The notes: a model not told the origin generated them from the letters alone. 64,000 nucleotides of DNA from Clostridiales bacterium (GCA_022787565.1 JALFVN010000035.1:1-64000); one strand, 5' to 3'; counted from the stretch's first letter, positions 8,660 to 20,309 are shown. Translations and numbers: made by a program.

Positions 8660-8688
8660 AGTATAGCAGTCACACGGCTGTATGTCAA
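8660..8688 (-). promoter_or_regulatory. Main S10-spc operon promoter
   Basis: On the minus strand TTGACA (8683-8688, perfect -35) and TATACT (8660-8665) are spaced by exactly 17 bases. The strength fits a ribosomal protein operon. The start should fall near 8652. Confidence 0.88.
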
Positions 8689-8842
8689 TAGTTTTTTCGG
8701 GATTATTACAGAAAAATTCGCCCTGTTTTTGTGCAGGGCGATGATTTTTGTAAACCGCACGCCGTCGTTCTGTGCGCAGAGAGGAACGGCAGAGTGTGGT
8801 TATGCGCGGCCTGCGCAGGCATCGGCCCCTACTATTATAATA

Positions 8843-9008
8843 TTAAGGAAGCTCTGATTAATCAAGGTGCTCAGATTTGCGGCAGAATTTTTCGCTGGCG
8901 AGGAAGGAAAGCGCAGGAATACTTTGTGTATTTCAAGCTTTTCTGACGAAGATCAGCGGGAATTTATGCCGTGAAGATGAGTACTGAGATTATTCAGAGA
9001 TTCCTTAA
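8843..9008. repeat. 166-bp MITE-like palindromic element
   Basis: Terminal inverted repeats of 21 bp at 8843-8863 and 8988-9008 match at 19 positions (TTAAGGAAGCTCTGATTAA versus TTAAGGAATCTCTGAATAA at the outer parts). The interior is also self-complementary, with a hairpin core near 8905-8940 built around GAATAC...GTATTTC. No open frame of note lies inside. It occupies the gap between the S10 promoter and the end of the DUF711 gene. The structure suggests a non-autonomous mobile element or REP-type repeat. Confidence 0.75.
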
Positions 9009-9016
9009 TGCTTGTT

Positions 9017-10372
9017 TCAATTCCGCAGACTGTGCAGCGGGGCGGGGATGCGGCCGCCGCGGGAGACGAATTCCTCCGCCGAGCTCTCATGGAGGGGCAT
9101 GACAGGGGCGCTGCCCAGAAGGCCGCCAAAGTCGATCCGGTCGCCCACGGTCTTGCCCTTGGCGGGGATCAGACGTACGGCGGTGGTCTTGTTGTTCACC
9201 ATGCCGATGGCCGCCTCGTCCGCGATGATGGCGGAGATGGTGGCCGCCGTGGTGTCGCCCGGGACGGCGATCATGTCCAGACCCACGGAGCAGACGCAGG
9301 TCATGGCCTCTAATTTGTCAATGGAAAGGGCCCCGGCCTCCACAGCCGAGATCATGCCCGCGTCCTCAGACACGGGGATAAAAGCGCCGGACAGGCCGCC
9401 CACATGGTTGGAGGCCATGACGCCGCCCTTTTTTACCGCGTCGTTCAAAAGAGCCAGCGCTGCCGTGGTGCCGTGGGTACCGCACTTTTCCAGCCCCATG
9501 ATCTCCAGGATCTCCGCCACGCTGTCGCCGATGGCGGGGGTGGGGGCCAGGGACAGGTCCACCACGCCGAAGGGCACGTTCAGCCGCCTGGAGGCCTCCC
9601 GGGCCACCAGCTGGCCCATGCGGGTGATCTTGAAGGCGGTTTTTTTCACGGTCTCCGCCACCACGTCGAAGGGCTGGCCCTTGCAGGCCTTCAACGCGTG
9701 AGCCACCACGCCGGGGCCGGATACGCCCACGTTAATGACGCACTCCGGCTCCCCCACCCCGTGGAAGGCACCGGCCATGAAGGGATTGTCCTCCACGGCG
9801 TTGGCAAAGACCACAAGCTTTGCGCAGCCCATGGGGTCAATATCCGCCGTCTCGCGGATAATGCGGCCCATCAGGGCCACCGCGTCCATGTTGATGCCGG
9901 AGCGGGTGGAGGCCACATTCACGCTGGAGCAGACCAGGTCGGTCTGGGTCAGGGCGGTGGGGATGGAGCGGATCAGGCGCAGGTCGCTCTCCGTAAAGCC
10001 CTTGTGGGCCAGGGCGGAAAAACCGCCGATGAAGTTCACGCCCACAGCCTTGGCCGCCTTGTCCAGCGTCAGGGCCAGGGGGGTATAGTCCTCCTCCCGG
10101 CAGGCTGCCGCCACAAGGGAGATGGGGCTGACGGAAACGCGCTTGTTGACAATGGGGATGCCGAACTCCCGCTCGATGGCGCAGCCGGTCTCCACCAGTT
10201 TCTCCGCCCTGCGGCAAATTTTATCATAGACCTTCCGGCAGCACTCCTCCATGGCGCTGTCGGCACAGTCCAGAAGGCTGATGCCCATGGTGACGGTGCG
10301 CACGTCCAGGTGCTGCTGGTCGATCATCTCTATGGTCTGCAGTATCTCACTGCTGTTGATCAAGTAACTCAT
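9017..10372 (-). CDS. PFL family protein (DUF711/UPF0210)
   Basis: The 451-residue protein matches the DUF711/UPF0210 family in length and motifs, for example [45 protein letters not shown] and the C-terminal [18 protein letters not shown]. The family has a glycyl-radical-enzyme-like fold but lacks a glycyl radical loop; its biochemical role is unproven. It is cytosolic, with no signal peptide. It lies eight bases downstream of the ACT-domain gene, an association seen widely in Firmicutes, and is the last gene of the secA transcription unit. Confidence 0.9.
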   Translation of the reverse strand: MSYLINSSEILQTIEMIDQQHLDVRTVTMGISLLDCADSAMEECCRKVYDKICRRAEKLVETGCAIEREFGIPIVNKRVSVSPISLVAAACREEDYTPLALTLDKAAKAVGVNFIGGFSALAHKGFTESDLRLIRSIPTALTQTDLVCSSVNVASTRSGINMDAVALMGRIIRETADIDPMGCAKLVVFANAVEDNPFMAGAFHGVGEPECVINVGVSGPGVVAHALKACKGQPFDVVAETVKKTAFKITRMGQLVAREASRRLNVPFGVVDLSLAPTPAIGDSVAEILEIMGLEKCGTHGTTAALALLNDAVKKGGVMASNHVGGLSGAFIPVSEDAGMISAVEAGALSIDKLEAMTCVCSVGLDMIAVPGDTTAATISAIIADEAAIGMVNNKTTAVRLIPAKGKTVGDRIDFGGLLGSAPVMPLHESSAEEFVSRGGRIPAPLHSLRN

Positions 10373-10380
10373 GGTGCGCC

Positions 10381-10650
10381 TCAGATCCTGTGCATGGCTT
10401 CAAAGATGTCCTGCCGCTGGATATGGATGTCCAGGAAGCGCTCTTCGCCCTTCTCTTTCAGGAAGCGGGCCAGCTCGTCAAAGGGCTCGGCGCAGTCTGT
10501 CAGGTCCACCAGCATGATCATGGCGAAATACTCCTGCATCAGGGTCTGACTGATATCCAGAATATTGATCTCCTTTTCCGCCAGCAGGGCCGTCACATAG
10601 GCGGTAATGCCCTTGGAATCCCTGGCGAAAACACTTACAATCGCTTTCAT
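10381..10650 (-). CDS. ACT domain protein (UPF0237)
   Basis: I begin at the ATG at 10648-10650, giving 89 residues ([20 protein letters not shown]...). This is the UPF0237 ACT-domain family, related to the sensing half of GcvR. ACT domains bind amino acids or other small ligands and usually dimerise. The start overlaps the stop of the LysR-type gene by four bases (ATGA), so the two are probably made in a fixed ratio. With DUF711 directly downstream, it likely forms a functional pair with that protein. Confidence 0.88.
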   Translation of the reverse strand: MKAIVSVFARDSKGITAYVTALLAEKEINILDISQTLMQEYFAMIMLVDLTDCAEPFDELARFLKEKGEERFLDIHIQRQDIFEAMHRI

Positions 10651-10943
10651 TTCTCTTTCTCTCCCATGTTGCTCGTTTCTCTCTCTGCCGCAGCTTTTAC
10701 CCTTGTTTTTGCCGCTTCGGCAGCGTCCAGCAGCTTTTCCGCCTCTTCCAGCAGGGTCTCCCCCGCAGCCGTCAGGCCCTTTACCCGGTTTCCCCGGCAA
10801 AAAAGGCGCACGCCCAGCTCATCCTCCAGCGCGCTGATGGCGCGGCTGGTGGTGGAATGGCTGATATAGAGCTGTTTTGCTGCGGCGGTAAAGCTTCCGC
10901 ACCGGGCCACAGCCACGAAGATCTGAAGCTGCTCCGGCTGCAT
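10647..10943 (-). CDS. LysR-type DNA-binding domain protein without effector domain
   Basis: The product is only 98 residues: a canonical LysR winged-helix (MQPEQLQIFVAVARCGSFTA...SISHSTTSRAISALEDELG-like helix) followed by a lysine/glutamate-rich helix. Normal LysR regulators are about 300 residues with a periplasmic-binding-fold effector domain, which is entirely absent here. The stop overlaps the ACT gene by four bases. Either it is a stand-alone HTH that partners the ACT protein, or an old truncation that has been retained. The regular overlaps at both ends argue for a maintained gene. Confidence 0.82.
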   Translation of the reverse strand: MQPEQLQIFVAVARCGSFTAAAKQLYISHSTTSRAISALEDELGVRLFCRGNRVKGLTAAGETLLEEAEKLLDAAEAAKTRVKAAAERETSNMGEKEK

Positions 10944-10945
10944 TT

Positions 10946-11326
10946 TCAGTAATCGAAGGTGTGGGGCAGCAGCTCGCTGAGCTTATAGCTCACATAGCGG
11001 TCCCCCGCTTTGGCGCAGAGCACCTCCATATTGGGGGAAAACTCCGCCAGAAACTGACGGCAGGCCCCGCAGGGGGTACACCAGTTTTCGCTGTCGGCAT
11101 AGATGGCGATGCGGCGGAAGCTGATCTTCCCCTCGCTTACCGCCTTGCAGCAGGCCGTGCGCTCTGCGCAGATGGTGCTGCCCAGCGCCGCGTTCTCCAC
11201 GTTGCAGCCGGTGAACACTGTACCGTCGTCGCATTCCAGGGCCGCGCCCACGGGGAAGCGGGAATACGGCACATAGGCGTTTAACGACGCTTTTTTTGCC
11301 ATGGACATGAGTTCTCTGTCAGTCAT
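10946..11326 (-). CDS. cdd: Cytidine deaminase
   Basis: The 126-residue protein has the tetrameric cytidine deaminase pattern. CAE at residues 53-55 supplies a zinc ligand and the catalytic glutamate, and PCGAC at 85-89 supplies the other two cysteines. It converts cytidine and deoxycytidine to uridine forms in pyrimidine salvage. Only two bases separate it from the LysR-type gene downstream. It lies 21 bases after the ABC lipoprotein gene, inside the secA unit. Confidence 0.96.
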   Translation of the reverse strand: MTDRELMSMAKKASLNAYVPYSRFPVGAALECDDGTVFTGCNVENAALGSTICAERTACCKAVSEGKISFRRIAIYADSENWCTPCGACRQFLAEFSPNMEVLCAKAGDRYVSYKLSELLPHTFDY

Positions 11327-11347
11327 AAATGCCCCTCCATTCTTATA

Positions 11348-12967
11348 TTAACCCAGATCGATCTCCCAGTTGGCGAAACCATAAAGGGGATTGCCCATAT
11401 TGGGGTCAACACCCTTGATCACCCGCCGGTGGGTGATGAGCTGCTGCTTTTCAAAGCCGATGGTGATCAGCGAGCCGGTCTCGTTCAGATAACGGCAGAA
11501 ATTCAGAAAGGCGGCAGCTCTCTCCCCGTCATATTCATTGACGGTGCTGGCGCTTCCCGCGGCCAGATAGCTGTCGATATAGCCCTCAAAGCTTCTGTCG
11601 GTAGAGCCGGTATAGTTCAGGCAGCTGGTTTCGTTGTCCTTGGTCCGGACCTCCAGCAGCTCGGTCAGGTCAAAGTCGTTGCGGAGCTTGATCTCGCCGT
11701 AATAGATATCGAAGTCGCCCTCCTCAAGGGCCGTGCAGTAGTCGGCCCAGGTCAGCTCCTCCACGGCGATGGTAAAGCCGATAGAGGCCATATCCTCCGC
11801 AAACTTTCTGGCCACGCCGGCCTTTGCGCTGCTGTCGCTGCACAGGATCAGCCGCATCTCGATCTCCTGAGCCGAGCCGTTCATAAACTCCAGCTTGCCG
11901 TCGTCATCGTAGTCCCGGATGCCGAAGTTATCCAGAATCAGCCTGCAGCGCTCCATGTCGTAGCCGATGCTGTTGGCATAGCTGGTGGGGTAGTCCGGGG
12001 CTGTGGGATACATGGGCACGGTGCTGGCCACGGCGTTGCCCTTCATCAGGTTGTCGGCAAAGTTGGCCCGGTCAAAAGCATAGGACAGCGCAACGCGCAC
12101 GTTGGAATAGCGGCCCAGGGTGCTCTCCTCGTTAAAGGCCAGATAGTGCATATTGGTGGTGGCAAAGGTGCGTGTCTCGTTGGTGCTGGCATAGCCCAGG
12201 TTGGTGTAGCTGGAGGGGTCGTTCTGCACCACGTCGATCAGGGAGCTTTCAAAGGCGTTGATGATGCTGTCCGCCGTCTGATACTCCTGGATATAGATCA
12301 CATCCACCGGCAGGCTGTCATAGCCGTTATAGCCGGTAAAAGCCAGAAGCTGGGTGCCGTCTTCATTGTATGTATAAGGGCCGCTGCCGATGGGGTGCTT
12401 GTCGCCGAAGGTGCCCCGCTTCATCACGGGGATGTTCAGCAGCTTGACAAACTGCTTGTTTGCCTTTCCAAGCGTCACATACAGCTTGTCCTCCGAAAAG
12501 CTCACGCCGGCGATGTTGTTGAAGCGGCCTCTGTACCGGTCGGTATTGATGGCGTATTCCAGAGACAGACGCAGGTCGTTGCCGGTGATGTTCGTCCCGT
12601 CGTGAAACACCCGGGTGGTGTCGATATCGAAGGTCCAGCTCTTGCCGTCCTCAGAGCATGTCCAGCCGGTGATCACATTGGGGGTGACCTGAAAATTGTT
12701 GTCCAGCTCCACCATGTTTTCATAGACCAGGCTGCAGATCAGCTGGTTGGAGTGGTTGGTGGCGATGCAGGGATTCAGGCTGTATTTGCTGTTGCTGTTG
12801 AGCGAAAAGACATTGTCCGCCGCAGCGGCCTTCTCCACATCCTTGCCCCCGGTAGACTCAGGGATCTGATCCGTGGGGTCGGTCTGCCGGCTTTCGCAGC
12901 CGGAGCAGCCCAGGAGCATCAGCGCCGCGCATAAAGCGGCGATCCATCGTTTAAGGGTATTTCGCAT
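11348..12967 (-). CDS. Peptide/nickel-type ABC transporter substrate-binding lipoprotein
   Basis: The 539-residue protein is an SBP_bac_5 (OppA/DppA-like) solute binder. Residues 1-21 form a lipoprotein signal peptide with LLGC as lipobox (Cys21). The mature part contains the family segment WTFDIDTTRVFHDGTNITGNDLRLSLEY. It should be tethered outside the membrane. No permease or ATPase genes accompany it, so it must rely on a transporter encoded elsewhere or act in another role. It is nine bases downstream of pgeF. Confidence 0.9.
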   Translation of the reverse strand: MRNTLKRWIAALCAALMLLGCSGCESRQTDPTDQIPESTGGKDVEKAAAADNVFSLNSNSKYSLNPCIATNHSNQLICSLVYENMVELDNNFQVTPNVITGWTCSEDGKSWTFDIDTTRVFHDGTNITGNDLRLSLEYAINTDRYRGRFNNIAGVSFSEDKLYVTLGKANKQFVKLLNIPVMKRGTFGDKHPIGSGPYTYNEDGTQLLAFTGYNGYDSLPVDVIYIQEYQTADSIINAFESSLIDVVQNDPSSYTNLGYASTNETRTFATTNMHYLAFNEESTLGRYSNVRVALSYAFDRANFADNLMKGNAVASTVPMYPTAPDYPTSYANSIGYDMERCRLILDNFGIRDYDDDGKLEFMNGSAQEIEMRLILCSDSSAKAGVARKFAEDMASIGFTIAVEELTWADYCTALEEGDFDIYYGEIKLRNDFDLTELLEVRTKDNETSCLNYTGSTDRSFEGYIDSYLAAGSASTVNEYDGERAAAFLNFCRYLNETGSLITIGFEKQQLITHRRVIKGVDPNMGNPLYGFANWEIDLG

Positions 12968-12976
12968 ATATTCACC

Positions 12977-13771
12977 TCAGTCCAGCACGATCGCGGCGGC
13001 CTGGCTGCCGCGACGGCCCTTTGTATATCTGTGGGACCAGTATTTCTCATGGCTGCACATGGTGCATTCCTGTGAAAGGTCGATATTCTCCGCTTTCAGC
13101 CCCAGCTGAATGAGCCTTCGGGCGTTGGCGGCACGGAGGTCCACCATGGTCTTGCCGTCAGCCCGGCGGTCGAACAGGCCCTCTGTATCTCCGTCCAGGT
13201 ATTTCTCCACTGCTTGCGGCACATCGTCGTCCGTTTCAAAGCAGCAGCGGCCGATGGCGGCGCCCATAGCGGCATGTATGCTCTCCGGCCTTGCGCCCAG
13301 CGCGCACATTTTCTTCACCGTCTCGCCCAGAATGTCCGCTGCCGAGCTGCGCCAGCCGCAGTGTACCGCGGCGATCACGGAATTCTCCCCGTCACAGAGC
13401 AGAGCGGGCACACAGTCGGCCACAAAGCACATGATGGGAAGTCCCCTGGTATTGGTGACCAGCCCGTCCGCCTCGTAGGGCACGTTGGACATGCACACAT
13501 GCCTGTCCGCCTCCGTTACAACGCGAACCGTGTTCCCGTGGACCTGCTTTGTGACCGCGCAGTCGTCGATCCCCGCGCCCATCAGCGCACAGACCCGCCG
13601 GTAATTTTCCCGCACGTCCTCCGGGTCGTCCCCCCGGTTGGAGCCCAGATTCAGGCTGCTAAATTCTCCCCTGCTCACGCCGCCGTACCGGGTGGTAAAG
13701 GCGTGGCGGGCGGGGATGAGGGTGGAGCGCACATAGACCAGTCCGCCCTCGTTGATCTCTTCAAATGCCAT
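12977..13771 (-). CDS. pgeF: Peptidoglycan editing factor / purine nucleoside phosphorylase (YfiH-YlmD family)
   Basis: The 264-residue product belongs to the multicopper-oxidase-like YfiH/YlmD/PgeF family. The zinc-binding residues are visible as QVHGN (His78), ADCVP (Cys120) and VHCGWR (His137). Members have been reported to act on purine nucleosides and, in E. coli, to prevent wrong amino acids entering peptidoglycan. It follows secA by three bases. Length is normal for the family. Confidence 0.92.
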   Translation of the reverse strand: MAFEEINEGGLVYVRSTLIPARHAFTTRYGGVSRGEFSSLNLGSNRGDDPEDVRENYRRVCALMGAGIDDCAVTKQVHGNTVRVVTEADRHVCMSNVPYEADGLVTNTRGLPIMCFVADCVPALLCDGENSVIAAVHCGWRSSAADILGETVKKMCALGARPESIHAAMGAAIGRCCFETDDDVPQAVEKYLDGDTEGLFDRRADGKTMVDLRAANARRLIQLGLKAENIDLSQECTMCSHEKYWSHRYTKGRRGSQAAAIVLD

Positions 13772-13774
13772 TTT

Positions 13775-16546
<2,772 letters not shown>

Positions 16547-16590
16547 GTAGTATGCCTTTCCCTATAGAATAGATAACTTTCCGACTTTGG

Positions 16591-16599
16591 ATTATAACA
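16591..16599 (-). promoter_or_regulatory. Extended -10 promoter of the secA operon
   Basis: On the minus strand TGTTATAAT gives a perfect -10 (plus-strand 16591-16596) with the TGn extension. The -35 region at 17 bases (TTTCTT) is poor, which is common for extended -10 promoters. It lies about 45 bases before the secA ATG. Confidence 0.65.
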
Positions 16600-16672
16600 C
16601 ATAATTATGAATAAAGAAAGACCTTTGGGTCGGTGAAGGAAAAGAATCCACGGGAATTTGCGGTTCTGCTGC

Positions 16673-16701
16673 TTGTCCTTTGAAAATAATTATGGTAGAA
16701 T
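16673..16701 (+). promoter_or_regulatory. Candidate promoter for the acyltransferase gene
   Basis: TTGTCC (16673-16678) and TAGAAT (16696-16701) are spaced by 17 bases, ahead of an AAGGA ribosome site and the ATG at 16737. It is divergent from the secA promoter. The boxes are imperfect, so this is a moderate-strength call. Confidence 0.5.
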
Positions 16702-16736
16702 ATGCTGTCAGGAAATACGGCATAAAGGAAAAACAT

Positions 16737-17906
16737 ATGGAACACAGCAAAAGACACCGTATCGTCTGGAAGCTTCTGCGGCCCTTTGCCCGGCTTCTTC
16801 TCAAATGCAAATTCAATTACAGCTCCCCTGTTTATGCGCCGAAAGGGCCCTTTATCGTGTTATGCAACCATGTGACCGACTGGGACCCTATCTTTGTGGG
16901 CGCGGCCTTTAAGGAGCAGATGTATTTTGTCACCAGCGAGCATCTGCTGCGCCTGGGTTTTGTATCCAGGCTCATCATGTGGCTCCAGGCGCCCATTGCC
17001 CGGCAAAAGGGCGGCAGCGCCGCCGGGGCGGTAAAGGCCATGCTGCGGGCCATGAAGGAGGGGCACAACATCGGCCTGTTCCCGGAGGGGAACCGGACCT
17101 GGGACGGTGTGACCCGGGATTTTCCCGCCTCCACCGGCAAGCTGGTGCGCAGCTGCGGCGGGACACTGGTCACCTTCCGTCTCAGCGGCGGATATTTTGC
17201 CAGCCCCCGCTGGGCAGGCGCCGCCACCCGCAAGGGCAGAATGCGCGGGCAGGTGATCGGCACCTACTCTCCGGAAGAGCTGAAGGTCATGAGCGCAGAG
17301 GAAATCAACGCTGTCATCCGCCGGGATCTGTACGAGGACGCCTTTGAGGTGCAGCGAAAGCACCCCGTCCCCTACCGGGGAAAGCGCCTCGCGGAGCATC
17401 TGGAGACGCTGCTGTTCATCTGTCCCAAATGCGGCGCCATGCACCGCATGGTCAGCCGGGACGACCGCTTTTTCTGCGAAAACTGCGGCATGGAGACCCG
17501 CTTTTCCGTCAACGGCTTTTTCTCCGGCGGCAGGCTGCCCTTCGACAATGTGCGCGACTGGAACCGCTGGCAGGAGGAGCAGATCAAAAAGCTCTGTGAA
17601 CGTGCCGGGGAAGGCCCTATCTTTTCCGACAGTGAGCTTCAGCTCCGCCGGGTAGACTCCGCCAGAGGCAGCGAGATCATCGGCTTCGGAGAACTGACCC
17701 TGTATAAGGACCATCTGGAGCTGCCCACAGGCATCAGTCTGCCGGTGGAGGAGATCACCGGCATGTCTCTCCGCGGGCCCAGCGATCTCTACATCGGCAC
17801 AGCCAACGGCAGCAGCTTCGAACTGCATTCCGATATGGTGCGCTGCACCGTAAAATATCTCAGCGCCTGCACCGCTCTTGGCAGCCCGGTGGGCTGCGGC
17901 GTTTAA
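16737..17906 (+). CDS. PlsC-type lysophospholipid acyltransferase with C-terminal zinc ribbon
   Basis: I use the ATG at 16737, which follows AAGGAAAAAC; an earlier in-frame start overlaps the promoter. The 389-residue product has an LPLAT/PlsC domain with the catalytic NHVTDWD (44-50) and substrate motif FPEGNR (115-120), as in 1-acylglycerol-3-phosphate acyltransferases. Unusually, about 160 further residues follow. They contain a four-cysteine zinc ribbon (Cys229, 232, 247, 250) and a beta-rich domain. There is no obvious transmembrane helix. The extra domain suggests a regulatory or partner-binding function beyond phospholipid synthesis. Confidence 0.85.
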   Translation: MEHSKRHRIVWKLLRPFARLLLKCKFNYSSPVYAPKGPFIVLCNHVTDWDPIFVGAAFKEQMYFVTSEHLLRLGFVSRLIMWLQAPIARQKGGSAAGAVKAMLRAMKEGHNIGLFPEGNRTWDGVTRDFPASTGKLVRSCGGTLVTFRLSGGYFASPRWAGAATRKGRMRGQVIGTYSPEELKVMSAEEINAVIRRDLYEDAFEVQRKHPVPYRGKRLAEHLETLLFICPKCGAMHRMVSRDDRFFCENCGMETRFSVNGFFSGGRLPFDNVRDWNRWQEEQIKKLCERAGEGPIFSDSELQLRRVDSARGSEIIGFGELTLYKDHLELPTGISLPVEEITGMSLRGPSDLYIGTANGSSFELHSDMVRCTVKYLSACTALGSPVGCGV

Positions 17907-17933
17907 AAAATAAATTCAGTTGGGGATAGTAAG

Positions 17934-19418
17934 ATGAACAGGCTCGGTTTTGACAACGAAAAATATGTGAAGCTCCAGTCCCAGAATATCCGCGACCGCA
18001 TTTCCAAATTCGGCGGCAAGCTGTATCTGGAGTTCGGCGGCAAGCTTTTTGACGATTTCCACGCCTCCCGGGTGCTGCCGGGCTTTGCGCCGGACAGCAA
18101 GGTGAAGATGCTGCTGGAGATGAAGGACGAGGCGGAGATCGTTATCGCCATTTCCGCCGACGACATTGAGCGCAGCAAGCGCCGGGGCGACCTTGGTATC
18201 ACCTATGACGACGACACCCTCCGCCTGATCGACGCTTTCCGGGGCATCGGGCTTTACATCGGCAGCGTGGTCATCACCCACTACCGGGGCCAGGCCATTG
18301 CAGACAAGTTCATCAAGCGGCTGGAGACCCTGGGCATCAAGGTGTACAAGCACTATATCATCCCCGACTATCCCTCCAACATTCCCCTGATCGTGTCTGA
18401 GGAGGGCTTCGGCAAAAACGACTACATTGAAACCGAGCGCAGCCTTGTGGTGGTCACCGCCCCCGGCCCGGGCAGCGGGAAAATGGCCACCTGTCTGAGC
18501 CAGCTCTACCACGAGCACAAGCACGGCGTCAGCGCGGGCTATGCCAAATTTGAGACCTTCCCCATCTGGAACCTGCCCCTGAAGCACCCGGTCAACCTGG
18601 CCTATGAGGCTGCCACCGCCGACCTGGACGACGTGAACATGATCGATCCCTTCCATCTGGATGCCTATGGCGTCACCACAGTAAACTACAACCGGGATGT
18701 GGAGATCTTCCCGGTATTGGAGGCCATGTTCAAACGCATCTACGGGGAGAGCCCCTACAAGAGCCCAACGGACATGGGCGTGAACATGGCAGGCTTCTGC
18801 ATCACCGACGATGAGGTATGCCGCGAGGCCTCCAGACAGGAGATCATCCGCCGCTACTATGCCGCCGCCTGCTCCGCCCGTCAGGGGCTGGGTGATGTGA
18901 ACGAGGTGCGGAAGATCGAGCTGATCATGAACTCTCTGGACATCACGCCCGATGACCGTCCGGTCGTTGGCGCGGCCCTGAAGCGGGCGGAGGAGACCGG
19001 CGCTCCCGCCGTGGCCATAGAGATGCATGACGGCACCATCATTACCGGCAAGACCAGCTCTCTGCTGGGCGCTTCCTCCGCCTGTCTGGTAAATGCGCTC
19101 AAGTATCTGGCCGGCATCGACAAGAAGCTGCCCCTGATCGCCCCCGGCGTCATTGAGCCCATCCAGCATCTGAAGGTGGAACACCTGGGGAACCATAACC
19201 CCCGCCTCCACACAGACGAGCTGCTGATCGCCCTGGCCATCTGCGCGGTGACAAACCCCATGGCAGAGTATGCCATGGACCAGCTGGAAAAGCTCCGGGG
19301 CTGTGAGGCCCACTCCTCCGTGATCCTGTCCCATGTGGACGCGGATCTTTTCAAGAAACTGGGCGTGAACATCTCCTTTGAACCCAGATACCAGGCCAAA
19401 AAGCTGTTTCATAAATAA
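17934..19418 (+). CDS. DUF1846 domain-containing protein (UPF0371)
   Basis: The 494-residue protein matches DUF1846 over its whole length. Visible motifs include GFDNEKYVKLQSQNIRDRI at the start, TAPGPGSGKMATCLSQLYHE with a P-loop-like turn, and NHNPRLHTDELLIALAICA near the C-terminus. The family is common in Firmicutes and of unproven function; structures show a nucleotide-binding-like fold. It is 27 bases after the acyltransferase gene and probably co-transcribed. A palindromic repeat starts 20 bases after its stop. Confidence 0.9.
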   Translation: MNRLGFDNEKYVKLQSQNIRDRISKFGGKLYLEFGGKLFDDFHASRVLPGFAPDSKVKMLLEMKDEAEIVIAISADDIERSKRRGDLGITYDDDTLRLIDAFRGIGLYIGSVVITHYRGQAIADKFIKRLETLGIKVYKHYIIPDYPSNIPLIVSEEGFGKNDYIETERSLVVVTAPGPGSGKMATCLSQLYHEHKHGVSAGYAKFETFPIWNLPLKHPVNLAYEAATADLDDVNMIDPFHLDAYGVTTVNYNRDVEIFPVLEAMFKRIYGESPYKSPTDMGVNMAGFCITDDEVCREASRQEIIRRYYAAACSARQGLGDVNEVRKIELIMNSLDITPDDRPVVGAALKRAEETGAPAVAIEMHDGTIITGKTSSLLGASSACLVNALKYLAGIDKKLPLIAPGVIEPIQHLKVEHLGNHNPRLHTDELLIALAICAVTNPMAEYAMDQLEKLRGCEAHSSVILSHVDADLFKKLGVNISFEPRYQAKKLFHK

Positions 19419-19438
19419 AACCCCAGTAAAAACAACAC

Positions 19439-19528
19439 TGTCATCCTGAACCGCGCAGCGGTGAAGGATCCCGTATGGTAACGCCTGGCGTCCCATTTGC
19501 GGGATCCTTCGCTGCGCTCAGGATGACA
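19439..19528. repeat. 90-bp palindromic repeat (family B) overlapping an EcsC gene end
   Basis: The ends TGTCATCCTGA and TCAGGATGACA are inverted copies, and GGATCCCG/CGGGATCC pair inside. The same family occurs twice near 46 kb. The minus-strand EcsC-type gene takes its last four codons and TGA stop from this element. As the junction of two converging genes it may also act as a bidirectional terminator. Confidence 0.75.
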
Positions 19529-20309
19529 TTTTATTTTTAGAAAAGAAGCGCCGTCGGTATTTCAGCTCTGTGTACTCCATAACGCGCTTCATATATACCG
19601 CGTCGTAAGCGCCGCCTACCGCACCCAAGATGGGGATGCCCTGCAAAAACTTCATGTACAAAAGCTCTTTGGAAAGGCCGCCCGCGGCCTGCCGGATCAG
19701 GGCTTCCGTATCCCGCGCCGTGAATACTCCGCGCTGAATAAAGGCGTTCAGTTCGTCGTCAATGACTTTCAGCTCTTCCCCGTAAGTCACCGCACCGCTG
19801 ATAAGAAGAAGAATGAACTGCCGCTCGGTGTCCGATTCATAGGAAAAGCCGTAGCGCAGGGCGATCTCGTATATGCCCTTGAGCATAAGCGCCGTGAACA
19901 GGGCGATATCCGGCAGACCCACGCCCAGAACACCCAGGCCGATCCCTGCCGCGCCGGAGAGGGCCAGATTCAGCCTTCCCGCGCCGCCGGCCTTCCGGGA
20001 AAAGGCCCGCAGAGACCTCCTGTCCCCCTTTATTTCCGCGGCATAGCTGTCGACTTGAAATTGTTTTTCCTTTTCCTCTCTGTTAACACTCTTTTCGATC
20101 ACCGCCGTGCCCTTTTCAAACACAAGGGCAAAGGCCTTTGCAAAGGCGGCGTCCAGCGTTCCCTGAAGCTTCTCCGGCACCTTTTCCGCCAGGAGCCGGT
20201 TCAGGGCCGAGTCCTTTTTCTCCATCCGCTTTTCCAGGAAACTGCGCTCCTGCTTATACAGGCGCGAAAGCTCCCTTTCCATGATTTTCTGCTGCTTGTT
20301 CATCTGCAC
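19518..20309 (-). CDS. EcsC family protein
   Basis: The 263-residue protein fits the EcsC family: a charged N-terminal helical region, then a glycine-rich hydrophobic core (GAAGIGLGVLGVGLPDIALFTALMLKGIYEIALRYG) and a late GIPILGAVGGAYDAVYM segment. EcsC in Bacillus is encoded with an ABC exporter, but its role is unclear. The hydrophobic parts suggest membrane association. It is four bases downstream of the AraC-type gene. The last residues KMSS and the stop come from a palindromic repeat. Confidence 0.8.
   Translation of the reverse strand: MQMNKQQKIMERELSRLYKQERSFLEKRMEKKDSALNRLLAEKVPEKLQGTLDAAFAKAFALVFEKGTAVIEKSVNREEKEKQFQVDSYAAEIKGDRRSLRAFSRKAGGAGRLNLALSGAAGIGLGVLGVGLPDIALFTALMLKGIYEIALRYGFSYESDTERQFILLLISGAVTYGEELKVIDDELNAFIQRGVFTARDTEALIRQAAGGLSKELLYMKFLQGIPILGAVGGAYDAVYMKRVMEYTELKYRRRFFSKNKMSS

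Noticed and set aside
10647..10943. Frameshifted full-length LysR regulator
   Set aside because: No effector-domain sequence is seen in any frame downstream; the next gene (ACT protein) begins immediately with a coupled start, so the short form appears genuine.
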